Positions 45,915-58,000 of a stretch of DNA of 64,000 bases are shown piece after piece. The stretch spans positions 1 through 64,000 of the forward strand of contig NADL03000662.1 of the NCBI GenBank assembly GCA_002205965.3, read 5' to 3'. The position numbers were made by a program, and so were the translations under genes. Position 1 is the first letter of the stretch. Every line of letters begins with the position of its first letter. The notes beneath the pieces are model-generated. The model was not told where the DNA came from. It did not search any database and saw only the letters and a program-made list of their open reading frames with translations. The stretch comes from Kappaphycus alvarezii. Lineage: Eukaryota > Rhodophyta > Florideophyceae > Gigartinales > Solieriaceae.

Positions 45915-47591
45915 ACAGGAATGAATACACAGGAAGTGAATATTCAAATGTTTTCAGTGACAAGTATGATAAAAAATTGAACCGCTGGTTATATATAGTA
46001 ATGTTTTTTGTTTATTACATAAAATAGTTTCCTCTCGTATATCTCAATGCATTCATAGACTATTCTCAAGCTAGTAGAGGTATACATAATAATAGTAGGG
46101 GTTTACAGCCATTTAACATACAAATAAGGAATCAATCTGTTGTAGGTGTACCTTGGTGCAAACAGAAACTATTCGTGCAGATAATCTGAAAAGGTTTTCG
46201 GGACTATCTTTCAATCTTGTAACCCCCCAAACTAGTAAAATAAATTCTAATCTATCTTTGAACAGTTAATCCACGGCCAAATGCTTTATATTATTTCCAA
46301 TTTTCATCGCTTCCATACTGACTACGGCTGAGCTCTCCCGTTTTGAGGGCACTAGAAATTAAACATGCTCCGGTTTAGGACACTTCAGCGTTCTGATAAA
46401 TATTATCCATAACTTTATCCTTAAAATAATCTCTTTGTCCTCAATAAAGGTTTTCATTGGTCCGTAAGCAAGGTGTCTAGTGAAATCTCGATTCCTCATG
46501 AAATTTAATTAATATTGTCTACCTTCATCTCCTTAATGGACGAATTATAGAATGAATACTTTGGAATTGTGAAGTGCTCGTCGTTCTAATCTTATAAAAT
46601 GATACTATTAGTGATTTTTTAAGAATATTTCCGCCTCATATTATGTACACATTTGCTGGGTATTAAGCACCTAATCTGCTACAGCAAATGAACCATGTAT
46701 GTTCTTTTATTGATGCGTTATTGTCAGGAATTCTCTTTGCTCGTTAAGTGCATTAGAAAATTTCAGTTACAGCTGATCTAACATCCTCTTCTTTCTCTTT
46801 TTCCGATTATTATTGGTTCCAATTGTAAATCCAGCCCACGTCATTAGATCAGCTTTTTAGTAATTTTTTTTCGCGATTTGGGTTTTTACTCCATGAAGTT
46901 TCGTAAACAACGCCGTGAGAATTTTCTACGATCAATCAAGTGCTGCATTGATTGTCTATGATTATTGGCTTTATTTTTAGTTTCAGAGGGTATCGCATAA
47001 ACTGAAACAAATCATAACTAACAAACAGCTAGTCCTCAATAAAAAAATGCCTTCCAAGTTCCAAAATAGAATGACGAAGCATAACATGAAAGCAAGCATT
47101 CCAATACGGTTATGGTCGCAGACATTGTGCCTAGAAATACTTATAAGACAGACAGACGAAAATACACACCAAAAATAAGATATTTAGATAACCATATGTT
47201 CTCTATTTGGTAGAGATGGTTCAGAAAATAAAATTTGTAACCATTCACTTTAATTACTCGCTTTGGCAAATTGGTCCAAACAGAGATATACGCAAAAACA
47301 TTATTTTTCAAGGTTATTTACAAAAACCCAAGGTATCTCAGTGTTCTCTTCTCTTTCAAGTGCAACTTTCCGTTTCAAATTTCATAACTTCTATGACCAT
47401 TTATGCCCTAAAACGCCAACAAAATCTGTACTGGGCCATCGATGGTATTAAACTTCACATTCTTTATGAATCAAAAGCTCATAAATTCACAAGGAACTCT
47501 CTTTATGTTTCTTGGGACCCTACAAAAGCCCAGTCCGAGCCACTACCGAAATAAGCCTCCCGTATCGCACCATCTTCTTGATAGTACCGGT
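45915..47591. other. AT-rich intergenic sequence
   Basis: A 115-codon plus ORF (47207-47554) points toward the transposase at 47592 but has no recognisable domain. Otherwise nothing is seen. Confidence 0.4.
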
Positions 47592-49672
47592 CTAAAACGT
47601 TTTTAACCAAATAACATTTGCGTTCCCGTCGTGCTGAGAAGGGACTTCCTCTAAGGGTTCGATTCGAGACTGAATTCTCGCATCACTTAAAGTACTCGTA
47701 CAATAATTTTTAATGTTTTCAGTGGAGACATCCCGCTTAACACACTTAAATTGTGTCCAATCAGCAGTAGTACTGAGCTCTTTCACTTGAACGAACTCCG
47801 CCATGCCCCTGTCAAACTTAAAGATATGATAATTCGTAATTCGAAACGATCCCGGCGTTGTAAAGAATTGCCCAAGGTAGATCTTCCAATTAACCCATCG
47901 GACGGTATTGGAGCAAACATGTTCATTGTGATCGGAACTGTCATTAATTACACTCACCATATCGGAAGGGCCAACAACGTTCCTTTGTTTTAACTTTCGC
48001 TTGACCATTCCAAAAGCACCATCGCAATTATTCTTAGTGTGCCCTGCTACTAAAAAGTGAAGAGTGATTAGGTCTTCGTACCCCATTGCCACACGCCACA
48101 TAAAGTACAAATGCATAAACTTATTTTTGTTCTGCCCGCTGCAATTATCAGCATGTAGATTGAGAATACGGACCATACTCAGTAGAGACGTACCATTTTG
48201 TGCAACTCGAGTGAACGATGTAACATTGACGCTACTTCGTCATCCATTTTGCCGCCCTGCCAATGGCCCTCCGGCAACCCGAAGATGTGATTCTTTCCCA
48301 GGTTGCTGCTAGATACCCCAGAAAAATCAATCTTGAGTTCAGTTACAAAGTGTAACTGTCCCGGCTGACGTAGAAGATGTGGCAGTAGCACCTTTTCCGC
48401 GAAGTCAAACACGACATGAATTGAACGTTCAGGATGATCTGTGCTTTCTTTTTGTAGATTTCGATAAAGCTTAAACTCAGTAGCTGCTTCGTGTATGTGC
48501 TTTTGTCTGGCATCCAGTAAACTGCTCCTGGTCGTCAAATCTTCCACTGCTGAGGCATAATCAGCAAGTTTAGTGCACTTATCACAGAAGTCGCTTCCCG
48601 ATTTCATAATCTTCAGAGTAGGGAGTCTGTGATTCCAAACTTTGCAAAAGGCATCTTTAGTAAGCGGAGAATTGGGGCGGGTAATGCTTCCGGTTGCTTG
48701 CGAAATTGCTGCGCTGAGAAGATCCTCCCATGCGCCCATGTACTCTTGATGAATTTTGCATCTCGTCGTATCACTAGAAAGAAGTATAAGTGGGAAGTCG
48801 GCAGCAGACCCTTGACCATTTGGGCAAGCCATACCATGCAGCTCTGCATAACGCTGTAGAAACATCAATGCCACTTGTGTTTGAACAGTAAGCCTTCCCT
48901 TTCTTCTATTAGCCTCGTAAGTGGAATGCAAAGAAAACCCACTGCCACTTGCTACATCTCCCGCATACATAGTAATCGTCCGCGGATGTAGTTGAACAAT
49001 TGCACCAAATGCGGGGGAGCACAACTTTCTACCTCTTAAGGCTAGCTGAGTAGTGACACGTGGTGTGGCGTCTTTGGAACGACGCTTGCGCTTTCGGTTC
49101 TGAGCGTATTCGGCATTCCATTCAGCTAGCTGATTTGCCTCGTCAGCGGGTGCAGTGACTACTAAAAGCATCGCCCTGACCGTGTTGATTCTGACTGACT
49201 CATTCATTGCGGCGAAGCTAAGCGCAAGATCTTGCATTCTTTCAAAGCCGCAACTTGTAGTAAAACTACACTCGGCCATGTGGCGCTGTAAGTGTTGAAG
49301 TGCATTTTGTCTCTTGGGGGCGGGTAGCTGCTCGGTTGTGAAGTCGTCCCCAGAAATGTCTTTTGTTGGTGTAACATTAATGAGGTGTACCTGCTCCTGC
49401 TGGCTATTTTGTGACTCGTGAGTGGCCGTTTCTTCAGCATAACCACGAGAATAGAGGAGATCGGACTCCTGAGCCGCCTCCGCATCACATAAAATATGGC
49501 AAAGGTCCATGTTGGGAGCAGTAGAAATGATGGGGAAGATGAAGGTTGGGGTATGTTCACCCAAGTTGGGTGGGTCAGTGATGTCCTTCGATGGTGTTTC
49601 GAGATCGCTCCCGAACTTTTGACTAGATTTTTCTCGGCCCTGAAGCGACTTTGGAAAATTGTACCCGCTCAT
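47592..49672 (-). pseudogene. DDE-type transposase-like gene (DUF7869-like), one frameshift
   Basis: Two adjacent frames (49672-48179 and 48176-47592) read through with a single short shift at about 48178. The second starts with VRILNLHADNCSGQNKNKF, followed by LHFLVAGHTKNNCDGAFGMV and KRKLKQRN. LHADNCSGQNKN and AGHTKNxCDGxFGxVKR are the signature of a transposase-like family found in many protists, algae and animals (annotated DUF7869 as I remember it). The first frame has FCDKCTKLAD, a Cys pair before the catalytic part, and VVFDFAEK as a candidate first Asp. About 690 residues in total would be near full length. No terminal inverted repeats were found. The upstream ATG at 49672 is the first in frame. 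Confidence 0.7.
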
Positions 49673-52600
49673 AGAAGTAACTGCAAATTAAAATTGCTGA
49701 AGAACTAGCCATGAGAATTGAGTGCTGATTGAACCACTGCAACGAGGAGAAGCTCAGCTTTTCAGCGGTGTAAGAAACTGCATGGGTACCACATTTACCA
49801 TAACGAGTAATTAAAGTAGATGGCTACACAAATTCAGAGTAGATTTAAATACAAGCAGATAATATGAAGAAAATGGGACTTCTACTGTTAATTAATGATA
49901 TTTAAGTGTCAGAGAGTATTTAGTCCCGTATAAAACATATGTGCTTATACTTGATTTATGTTATGCAGATTTACAGCGTAATCATGCTGTGAACGTGGAG
50001 TATAGACTAAACTTACCTTTTTTATGCTGTTTTGGTCATATTTCAGGTCTTAATTGCCAATAGTTGATCGGTTCGGGCGATAAAATGATCATGGAAATAC
50101 TTTTTTACCACTTTTCTGTCATGTTTGCGATTCTTTTGTGATAATGAACTGTTTATTTTCAACAAAAATAGATTCGCTCTCATTTATCTTATGGCTAAAG
50201 CCATCGAAAGCCTAATTTGCATGAGGAAAATGACATACATCGAAAATGTATGTGGCAACAGCTATTACCGGCGTAATGTCATAGAAATATAGTATGCTTG
50301 AATTGGAATCGTGTTTTTGCAAATATTCCTTTTTCAAAAAATGGCAAATTACACGAGACTAATATCAATATAAAAATTTACATTCAAAACTTGATCGCAC
50401 TCAAGTATGTGAATAGAGGTACATATACTGTAGGTGGATTTTCGATAAAATTGTAAGGAAGTTGTTAAGAAAATTCAAATCAGTCAAAATGCGAGTCAAT
50501 CAACTACTCTCCAATCAGTTTGACTGGCGCAGGAAAAGAAATATCGATAATACAGCTAGTCCAGCTCAATAAATCTAAACAATAAGGCTTGTATGGCCTG
50601 TACATGCTTCGTGATTTACTCAATTTGCGAAACAAAAACAAGGTTTCAAAGATAGAATTCTGCACTGGACTAACGATATTGGATGGGAACCTATAACAAG
50701 TGAAGGACACGGTCATAGAAAAGTTTTAGAGAATGATCTGTGGCTTTCTTGATATTTTTAATATACTCAAGCAATTTGCTACAAAAAATCCCCTTGCCAC
50801 CGTCAACATTGAGTGGAACAATTAACTGTTCGACTATCCACCCTTTTTTCCGAACCCTTACCAATCCAAAATCGATATCCCCCTACACCAAAGACATTGA
50901 CGTAACAATTTATCTCCTCAGTAGCTTTCCAAGTCGCGCCAATATCCCAGGCTCATCTTATGACAGTGATATTATAGCCGATTCAATGATTCAATATAAC
51001 TACTTGGTGAGCTATAATACATTTAACGAAATTATCATAATAATCTACAGAATGTATATTCATTGAAAAGTTTTGACCATATAAAGCCGATACAGATATG
51101 AGTTAATATGTCTCTCATAGTAACTTTAGTCTAAGAATCAGTATTCAATAAGACATCAGTTTAAGAATCAATGGTTGATAAGACATCAAAATCACCTTAC
51201 AATTTTCGTCCGAATCCATAGCTCATCTGGGTAGGATTTATATCAACAATTGATATGTTTAACATAAAAATAGAAGGCAAACATTTTTACTAATTAAATA
51301 ATCATTTATTGTCTTATTTTTGTTATGAAAATTTTGATTGCTTTCGTCCCTCAAAAACTAAGTACAGTGGGAAGAAGTAGTAATAATTTTATCCCTAAAT
51401 CTGATTGGACCATTTTGACGAAATATATCTCGTTGACAAGTCCTCGCGCTTCGTGTCTCATGAGAAATAAATCTTTCAATTCGCAAAGCCCTCAGTTCAC
51501 CTGCTAACCGTTTCTTAAAACTTTAAATCAACTCTCAGTACGGACAAAAACTTCTAAATGATGTTCAATCATTGCAAAAATATTTTTTGAGGGAGATTAA
51601 CTCAGATAATTTAGAAACGACTAGATATGTATTACATAGATACTTCGAAATCTATCTGTCCTTTTAATTCTGATATAATCACCAAACGCTTCGTCAAAAT
51701 GTCCTAATTTAGATTAATTCAACGTTGAAAGACTTTTACAGTCTATGTTTTGGTAGATTATAGGTAATTATCGTAACAAATAGATTAACACTCAAAATAA
51801 ACGGTTATTTATACAAAAAATATCACAATTTTTACCGCTCAAATAATTCAATGAATAAAACTCTTTTGAATACTAGGACAGATAAATTTATATTCGTGCA
51901 GGATTTCGGTTACTGGAAAAGATTTTGATACTAATCTTTTAATATTTTACAATATCTGTCCTTATATCGTGATATTCGCCTTGCTTGGTGCTTATTTCTT
52001 CTACTACACCACTTTTTCGACGTATTAATATCCATTTTCTGTTAAAAGTTGTTTCATAAACACTTAGTTTTTGGTCGGTCCACTTCAACAATTACCTGTA
52101 ACTTTTAACGTTTCATTTAGTTTTACGTCCTCTCTAATCTTGACTTGACCCCACCTATGTGCTTTAAGAAATAACACCAGCGATATAAGCTTAAAGACTC
52201 CCCAAAAAGGTCTGTAGTTTCTATGAAGTCATTGTGCATTGCACTCATTAACTTCTTGTACTCGTCGTAAACAAATTTGACTACATATTTGAAATCGCCA
52301 CTGAAGGGCAAAATATGACTAGCGATCCTGTTCAGTCATTATTGGATCAATCTCCTTACGTGTGAAATAATGAGATAATATTTCGCGCCCATTTATAGCA
52401 ACCTCTGAAGGTTCTTCTTTATTATCAGACATCGCAGAGTCTGAAATACGAAACAGTAAATAGTTTCACTCAATTGAAATATCTGAGATTTCTATTTGTA
52501 AAGAATCAAGTAAAACCAATCAAATTAAAAATACGGGTATCACGGGAAATAGAATCTGACTCATTCCATTGAAACGTAGAAATACTCATAAGTTTTGCTA

Positions 52601-54060
52601 ATATAAATGCATGAAAGCAATTTAGAGAAGCGTATTTCCAAACTAAGTCAAAAAACGTAAATATAAAGCGTATGGAAAGCATACAAGTTTGGTACATGAA
52701 AAGTAATTAGATCGAAAATAGTAATTGCTTACCGAGCTAGAAGGAACGAAAAACTCGGAGAAATCCTCAGAGGAAAATATGATCCTTTAATGGGGGAAAA
52801 GCATCAAGAAGAAACTTTGAATATATCTCCGGCAACTCGAGGCCTTTTTAATGAAGAATTAAAAGCAAAATGTCGAGCAGTAAAGAGATAAGATAGATAC
52901 TGGTATCATAGGCATCACGTAATTAAATTATTTCTTCTTTGTTAATGATACTTCATGTATTTTTACAACGTTATTGATCTATCTCATTTTTCCAAAAATA
53001 TCTATAAATAATTTTAAGAGCTGCGACATGCTCCAAGAGTAAAAATGACTAGGAAGAAGACAAAGTTGTATTAACATTCCAAAAAACAGTGAAAGTTGAA
53101 TCCGAACTTCATATCCGACTTGGATCAAAATTAATAGTGCAAAGACTCTCATAGCTTCTAAAATATTAGCATTGTTACAAAACAATTTGAGTGGGTTTTT
53201 TTGAGACACTTAGCTTGAATTGTAAAATCATCTTTGAAGCTGCGTTTAGGAGGAATGTAAGGGCTTTGATTTATTTAATTTTCCTGAAATTATACATATT
53301 ACAAGCAGGAAATTATCCAATTATTATTATTAACCCAAATATTTCCCCCCGCATTGACTTCTATACTGTGCAGTGCCATCAATGTCTGAAAGAGATGGTG
53401 TGCCTGAAAGGTGGGGTCTAGAGATAAGCTCCTATGCCACCATCAGTCAACCATTACGGATGAAACCTTGCCAAATGCTTCAGAATCATGCCCCAACGGA
53501 ACTAGTGTCTGAGAGGTGCAAGCCAGACTTGGGTGCAATTTTGGGCAGTACAGTAGGTTGGGTTTGCGAGTGAGTGGAGGGTAAAGTGTCGGAGTTTGGA
53601 TGATGAGAGTAAGCGATCAGTTGAAGAGTTTTTGAGGAGCAGGTAAGGGATGGGAACGAGCAGAGGATGCTAGTGTGGAGTGCGTGGGAAATGAGATAGG
53701 ACGGTTGGAACGATGGTAAGGAGAAGTGGATGGGGAATTTACAAGAGCGTTTGCTGCTAATTTGGGGAGAAGTCGAAAGCTAGAGGGTTCGCTGTGAGAA
53801 ACGGGTCAGTGTGATTGGCGATTGGACAGAAAGGTGTTCGATAGCAAGAAGAAGTGATGGGAGCCAGCGGATTGTGTTGTTATGCGCGAAAACAGTAGAG
53901 ACGATAGAGTAGAGTGGAAGAGCCGGACGGGTGAGAAATCAGAGTTGGAATTTGTTGGAAGTTGATGCGTTCCTCAACGATATTTCCTTGTCAAAGTTTG
54001 GAATGCTGAAGCAAGCGTGGCTGGTTGGGCTTCCCTCATTGGCTTTTCATTTTTTTTCAA
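49673..54060. other. AT-rich intergenic sequence
   Basis: There are no recognisable genes. 53370-54060 is GC-richer and may contain more retroelement fragments, but no motif could be assigned. Confidence 0.45.
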
Positions 54061-54372
54061 GGGGAAGTTTTTGGGTTATTTCAATGCGTGGAAGATGTGG
54101 TCGGTTATATCTTTACGTTTCAAAAAGTTGTAGAAAGCCCCGACCTGCGCCCCCTGGCAATTGATGTTTATGGCCTGATCGACATCTCCGGCCTCCAGCT
54201 CCTCCAGGATATCGCAAATTGCATCGCCGCGAGGCGGGGGAAATCTGCCGCGACGGAGTTTTGCGCGCTCCAAACATTGCCTTCAGCTTTCGTGCAACGT
54301 TATGCTGCCGTTATGATCAACCAGCGCAAATTCAGCGCTTTTGAGCCCCACTATGTCCAGTCGGGGCCGTAA
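54061..54372 (-). pseudogene. Fragment of an ORF ending in the family-type tail
   Basis: The minus frame reads LDIVGLKSAEFALVDHNG, an internal TGA, then ICDILEELEAGDVDQAIN and ends KRKDITDHIFHALK with the stop inside the tail. The tail (AACCCAAAAACTTCCCC) ends at 54061. The same ending DITDHIFHALK plus tail is found at 11314-11361. I do not recognise the protein. An overlapping plus-strand ORF (54025-54372) is less likely because it lacks the shared ending. Confidence 0.45.
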
Positions 54373-54655
54373 GGTCCCTTCATACTGTATTTGAATAAAA
54401 TGTCTCCTTGAAATGGGGGGTTAATTTACTGTGGTAGATATGTGGGTTGGTACCCAGTAAATTTGTAACGGAACGTAGATACCGTATATTGGCCAAGCAA
54501 ATTGTGAACCGTACAATGCATCGAAATCTGTAGATGGCACTCAAATCTACCAAAAGGTGGAAGGGAGGCCAGCCAGCAATCAAGCGGCATTGGAGGTTAC
54601 TGTCAATGCGGAGTGCTGCGGCGTTTCTCTTCGCTCACCCCACGACAGCTACGAA

Positions 54656-54775
54656 GGGGGTAAATGTGGGGTGATTTAATATTTGAAAAATATGGTCGGT
54701 TGTGGCCCGGAATATCCTACAGGGTGCCGAGTGATACCTCTTAAATTACTGTAAAAAGCTGGCTCAAGGCCCCCC
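54656..54775 (-). mobile_element. RLE-element copy D, 3' part (split by the chromovirus)
   Basis: On the minus strand this side carries GGLEPAF, about 55 bases on a tail-like end TTAAATCACCCCACATTTAC followed by C. The other half (VMSNAACLQG) lies at 60017-60040. Joining the two across the LTR element gives an ending like MSNAACLLAGLQPVF of the copy at 26 kb, so the chromovirus sits inside this copy. Confidence 0.65.
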
Positions 54776-55063
54776 TGTAACAGGGGAAGCGTGGTCGTTT
54801 ACCAAAACCCTGTTGTTCGTTTCGTTACACTAGCGTTCGTCGTTCCGCCCGTGTTGCCTCCCTTCTATCCCATGCTCTACAGTTAGCCTCATCAGTTTAA
54901 GTAGCGATTTGGGTACTCGGGAGTTGGTCCCGTCGGCGTGCCCCGCACCGTCGGGGTGACGACGGCGATTGCCCAAAGTCATAAAAGTTCTCGTGGCAGC
55001 CTGTCCTGTAAGCTAGCTTGGTCGAAGGGTGTACATTACAGTAAGAACCCTAAGTCGGTTACA
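54776..55063 (-). repeat. 3' LTR of the chromovirus
   Basis: It is 288 bp and begins and ends with the inverted repeat TGTAAC / GTTACA. In element orientation it starts TGTAACCGAC. The pol stop codon lies inside its first bases. Confidence 0.95.
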
Positions 55064-58000
55064 CTCGCCCGCTCTTTGAAAGCGATGTCCTCAGCGCTTT
55101 CTCATATTCCTTAACGAGTTCCTTGCAATGCCCTAGATCAGACTTCGCGATCCATTCAGCCTCAGACTCAGACTCTCCAGTGAACTGGACAAGATAATAA
55201 ATCCTGCGATTCTCTCGGGTCTTGTCTAAAATACGCTCTACTTCGTGTTCGACAGCCCCGTCGGCATCAATGACGACTGGAAGGGGGCCAGAGGCACCCT
55301 CGGGGCGATGATAACGCTTGAGCTTTGAAACATGAAATACATTATGTGCTCGCGACATCGTGGGAGGCAATTCCAGACGATAAGTAACAGGACTCATTAC
55401 TTCTAGCACTCGCAATGGCCCCAAATACTTCGGACGCCACTTAGTTGGTAAGGACGATCTATTAAAGCTGTCCAGGCCGTCAGAACGTAACAAAACCAAT
55501 TCATTCTTCTCAAAAGACACGTTTGGATCCCTACGAAGATTCGCGTAGTGCTGTTGCTTGGCACGTGCTGCTGCTATATTGTCGCGTGCGAGAATGCGGT
55601 AAGCTTCCAGGCGGTCAGCCAATTCTCTCGCTGACTGGCTCGGGACTTCTTCAATAGAATAGCTTCTGGTCTTCACACTCAACGGTACTCGGCCGATGTC
55701 TACTTCAAAGGGGGAGAGGCCTGTGCTCTCGCTTCGAGAACAGTTATACTCGAATTCTAAAACTGGGAGCATACGACTCCACTGATTCGGTGATCGCTGA
55801 ATGCTAGCTCGTAGCATTCCAGATAATGTCTTAATCGTAACTTCTGACTGGCCATCTGTCTCTGGGTGGTCAGCAGTAGACATGTTTAGGTCGACTTCAA
55901 AAATACGTGTCAAACCTTCCCAGAACTTAGATCTGAATTTCGGATCCCGATCGCAGATGAATTTACGTGGTACTCCGTGCTTTGCAAACAAATACTGCTG
56001 CAAAAGCTGAGCTGCACCGGGAGCATCAATTGCTTTCGTGGTGGGGATGAAGATTGCTCTTTTTGAGAGTTTATCTACGACAACAAACACAGAATCAAAT
56101 GCATCTTCATCCATAGGTAGTTCCGTCAAGAAATCCATAGACACAGTGTGCCAGCAGCTCTCGGGGATGTCGTGAGGCTGCAAGCTACCTCCAGGGAGAC
56201 TGTTCTTAACCTTATTCACCTGACAGTCATGGCATCGCGAACAGTAGCTACGCACGGCATCATACATCCCACGCCAATATACTTGCCTCGTCATTGCAGA
56301 ATACGTCTTATCTGCATGAAAATGCGAAGGTTCGTGGAATGCCTTGATAGTATTTGTCCGGAGGGCACCATAGTTCGGAATATAGACTCTGGACTGATCG
56401 TTTGCTATCCATAGCAAAGTTCCATTCTCAAACTTAAAGTTCTGTGCTTGTTGTTTGCCCTGTGGTGTGCTTGGCGGCGTTTCGTCTTTAAAGAACTCGA
56501 TCAGCTCTTTTGCCAAAGCATCGTGGGGGTAGGCGTTCCTAATTTCATCCAAGGCTCCACCTAGCGCAATGGAATGCAAACGAATGTCATGATCCGGGCG
56601 TCGGCTCAGGGCATCTGGCACAGTATTCACTTTCCCCGGGACATGTAACGTATCATATGTAAACGACTGTAGCGTGTCGAGCCAGCGGGCTTGGCGACCT
56701 GACAACTTGGCCTTTGACTGCAAATAGCGGATGGGTTCGTGGTCAGTCCTGAACGTGAATTTTCTCCCCTTCAGGTAAACCTCCCAGTCTCGTAAGGCAA
56801 TCATAAAAGCAAGTAGTTCCTGGTCACCTACGCACCATCGACTTTCAGCGTCTGTTAGCCGATGAGAAAGGTAAGCCACTGGTCTACCGTCTTGTTCCAG
56901 AGTTGCTCCGACGGCAAATTGAGATGCATCCGTAGAAACAATAAATTCTTTTTCAGAAGAGGGGTGTGCCAGCACTGGCGCCGTAGTGAGAGCTTTCTTC
57001 AACGCATCAAATGAGTTCTCCTGCTCTTCACCCCACTCGAATGTTTTCGACCTTAAAATGTCTGACACGGGCCGAAGGATATTAGCGTACCCTCTGATGA
57101 ACTTGCGGTAATAATTCGCGAGCCCAATGAACTGCTGGACGTGACGAATCGTCGTTGGCCTTGGCCAGTCTAGGATTGCATCCTTCAGATTAGCTTGCAT
57201 CTCAATCCCGTTTGCACTGACTACGTGCCCTAGGAACTCGATACTGGAGCTCCCAAACTCGCATTTTGCTGGCTTTGCAAACAGTTGTTCTCTGCGCAAG
57301 ATATCAAACAACGAGCGCAAATGTTTCTTATGTTCCTCCATATTGCGACTATACACAAGTATATCATCAAGGAATATGACCAAACATTCGCCATTTAGGT
57401 CTCGTAGAAGCGTCGTCAGCAAACGTGTGAAGCTGGCTGGCGCGTTAGTAAGTCCGAAACACAGTACAGTCCATTCATAAGACCCGAATCGTGTTCGAAT
57501 CGCGGTCTTCGGGATGTCCTCGTCACGAATACGCATTTGGTGGTATGCACCAAGAAGATCCACTTTGGAAAATACAGTAGCCCCACTCACGTGGTCTAAG
57601 GCCTCGGATATGAGTGGCAGAGGTGTCACATCTGGGATAGTGATCTTGTTGAGAGCGCGGAAATCACATACCATTCTAAGATCGCCTGTTTTCTTACGCA
57701 CAAAAAACACTGGTGCGCCATACGGCGATATTGACGGGCGCAAAAATCCTTTGTTGACCAACTCCTTCAACTGCCGTTTGAGCTCTGCTAGCTCATCTGT
57801 TGATAGCCTGATAACCGGTCGCACAGGAGGTGCTGAATCACTTTTCAGATTGATCTCAAAATTAACGCCTCTTTGCGGTGGTAGTTCATCTGGCAACTCA
57901 TCTCGGAAAATTTCGCCGTACTCCCCGACTAACGATGCCAACTCAGGCGCCACCTTGGACTTTCCCTCCGCAGGCATTACCTTCACCGCAAAAAGCTCAA

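Noticed and set aside
47207-47554. 115-codon ORF next to the transposase
   Set aside because: No domain, no repeat boundary and a typical chance length for AT-rich DNA.
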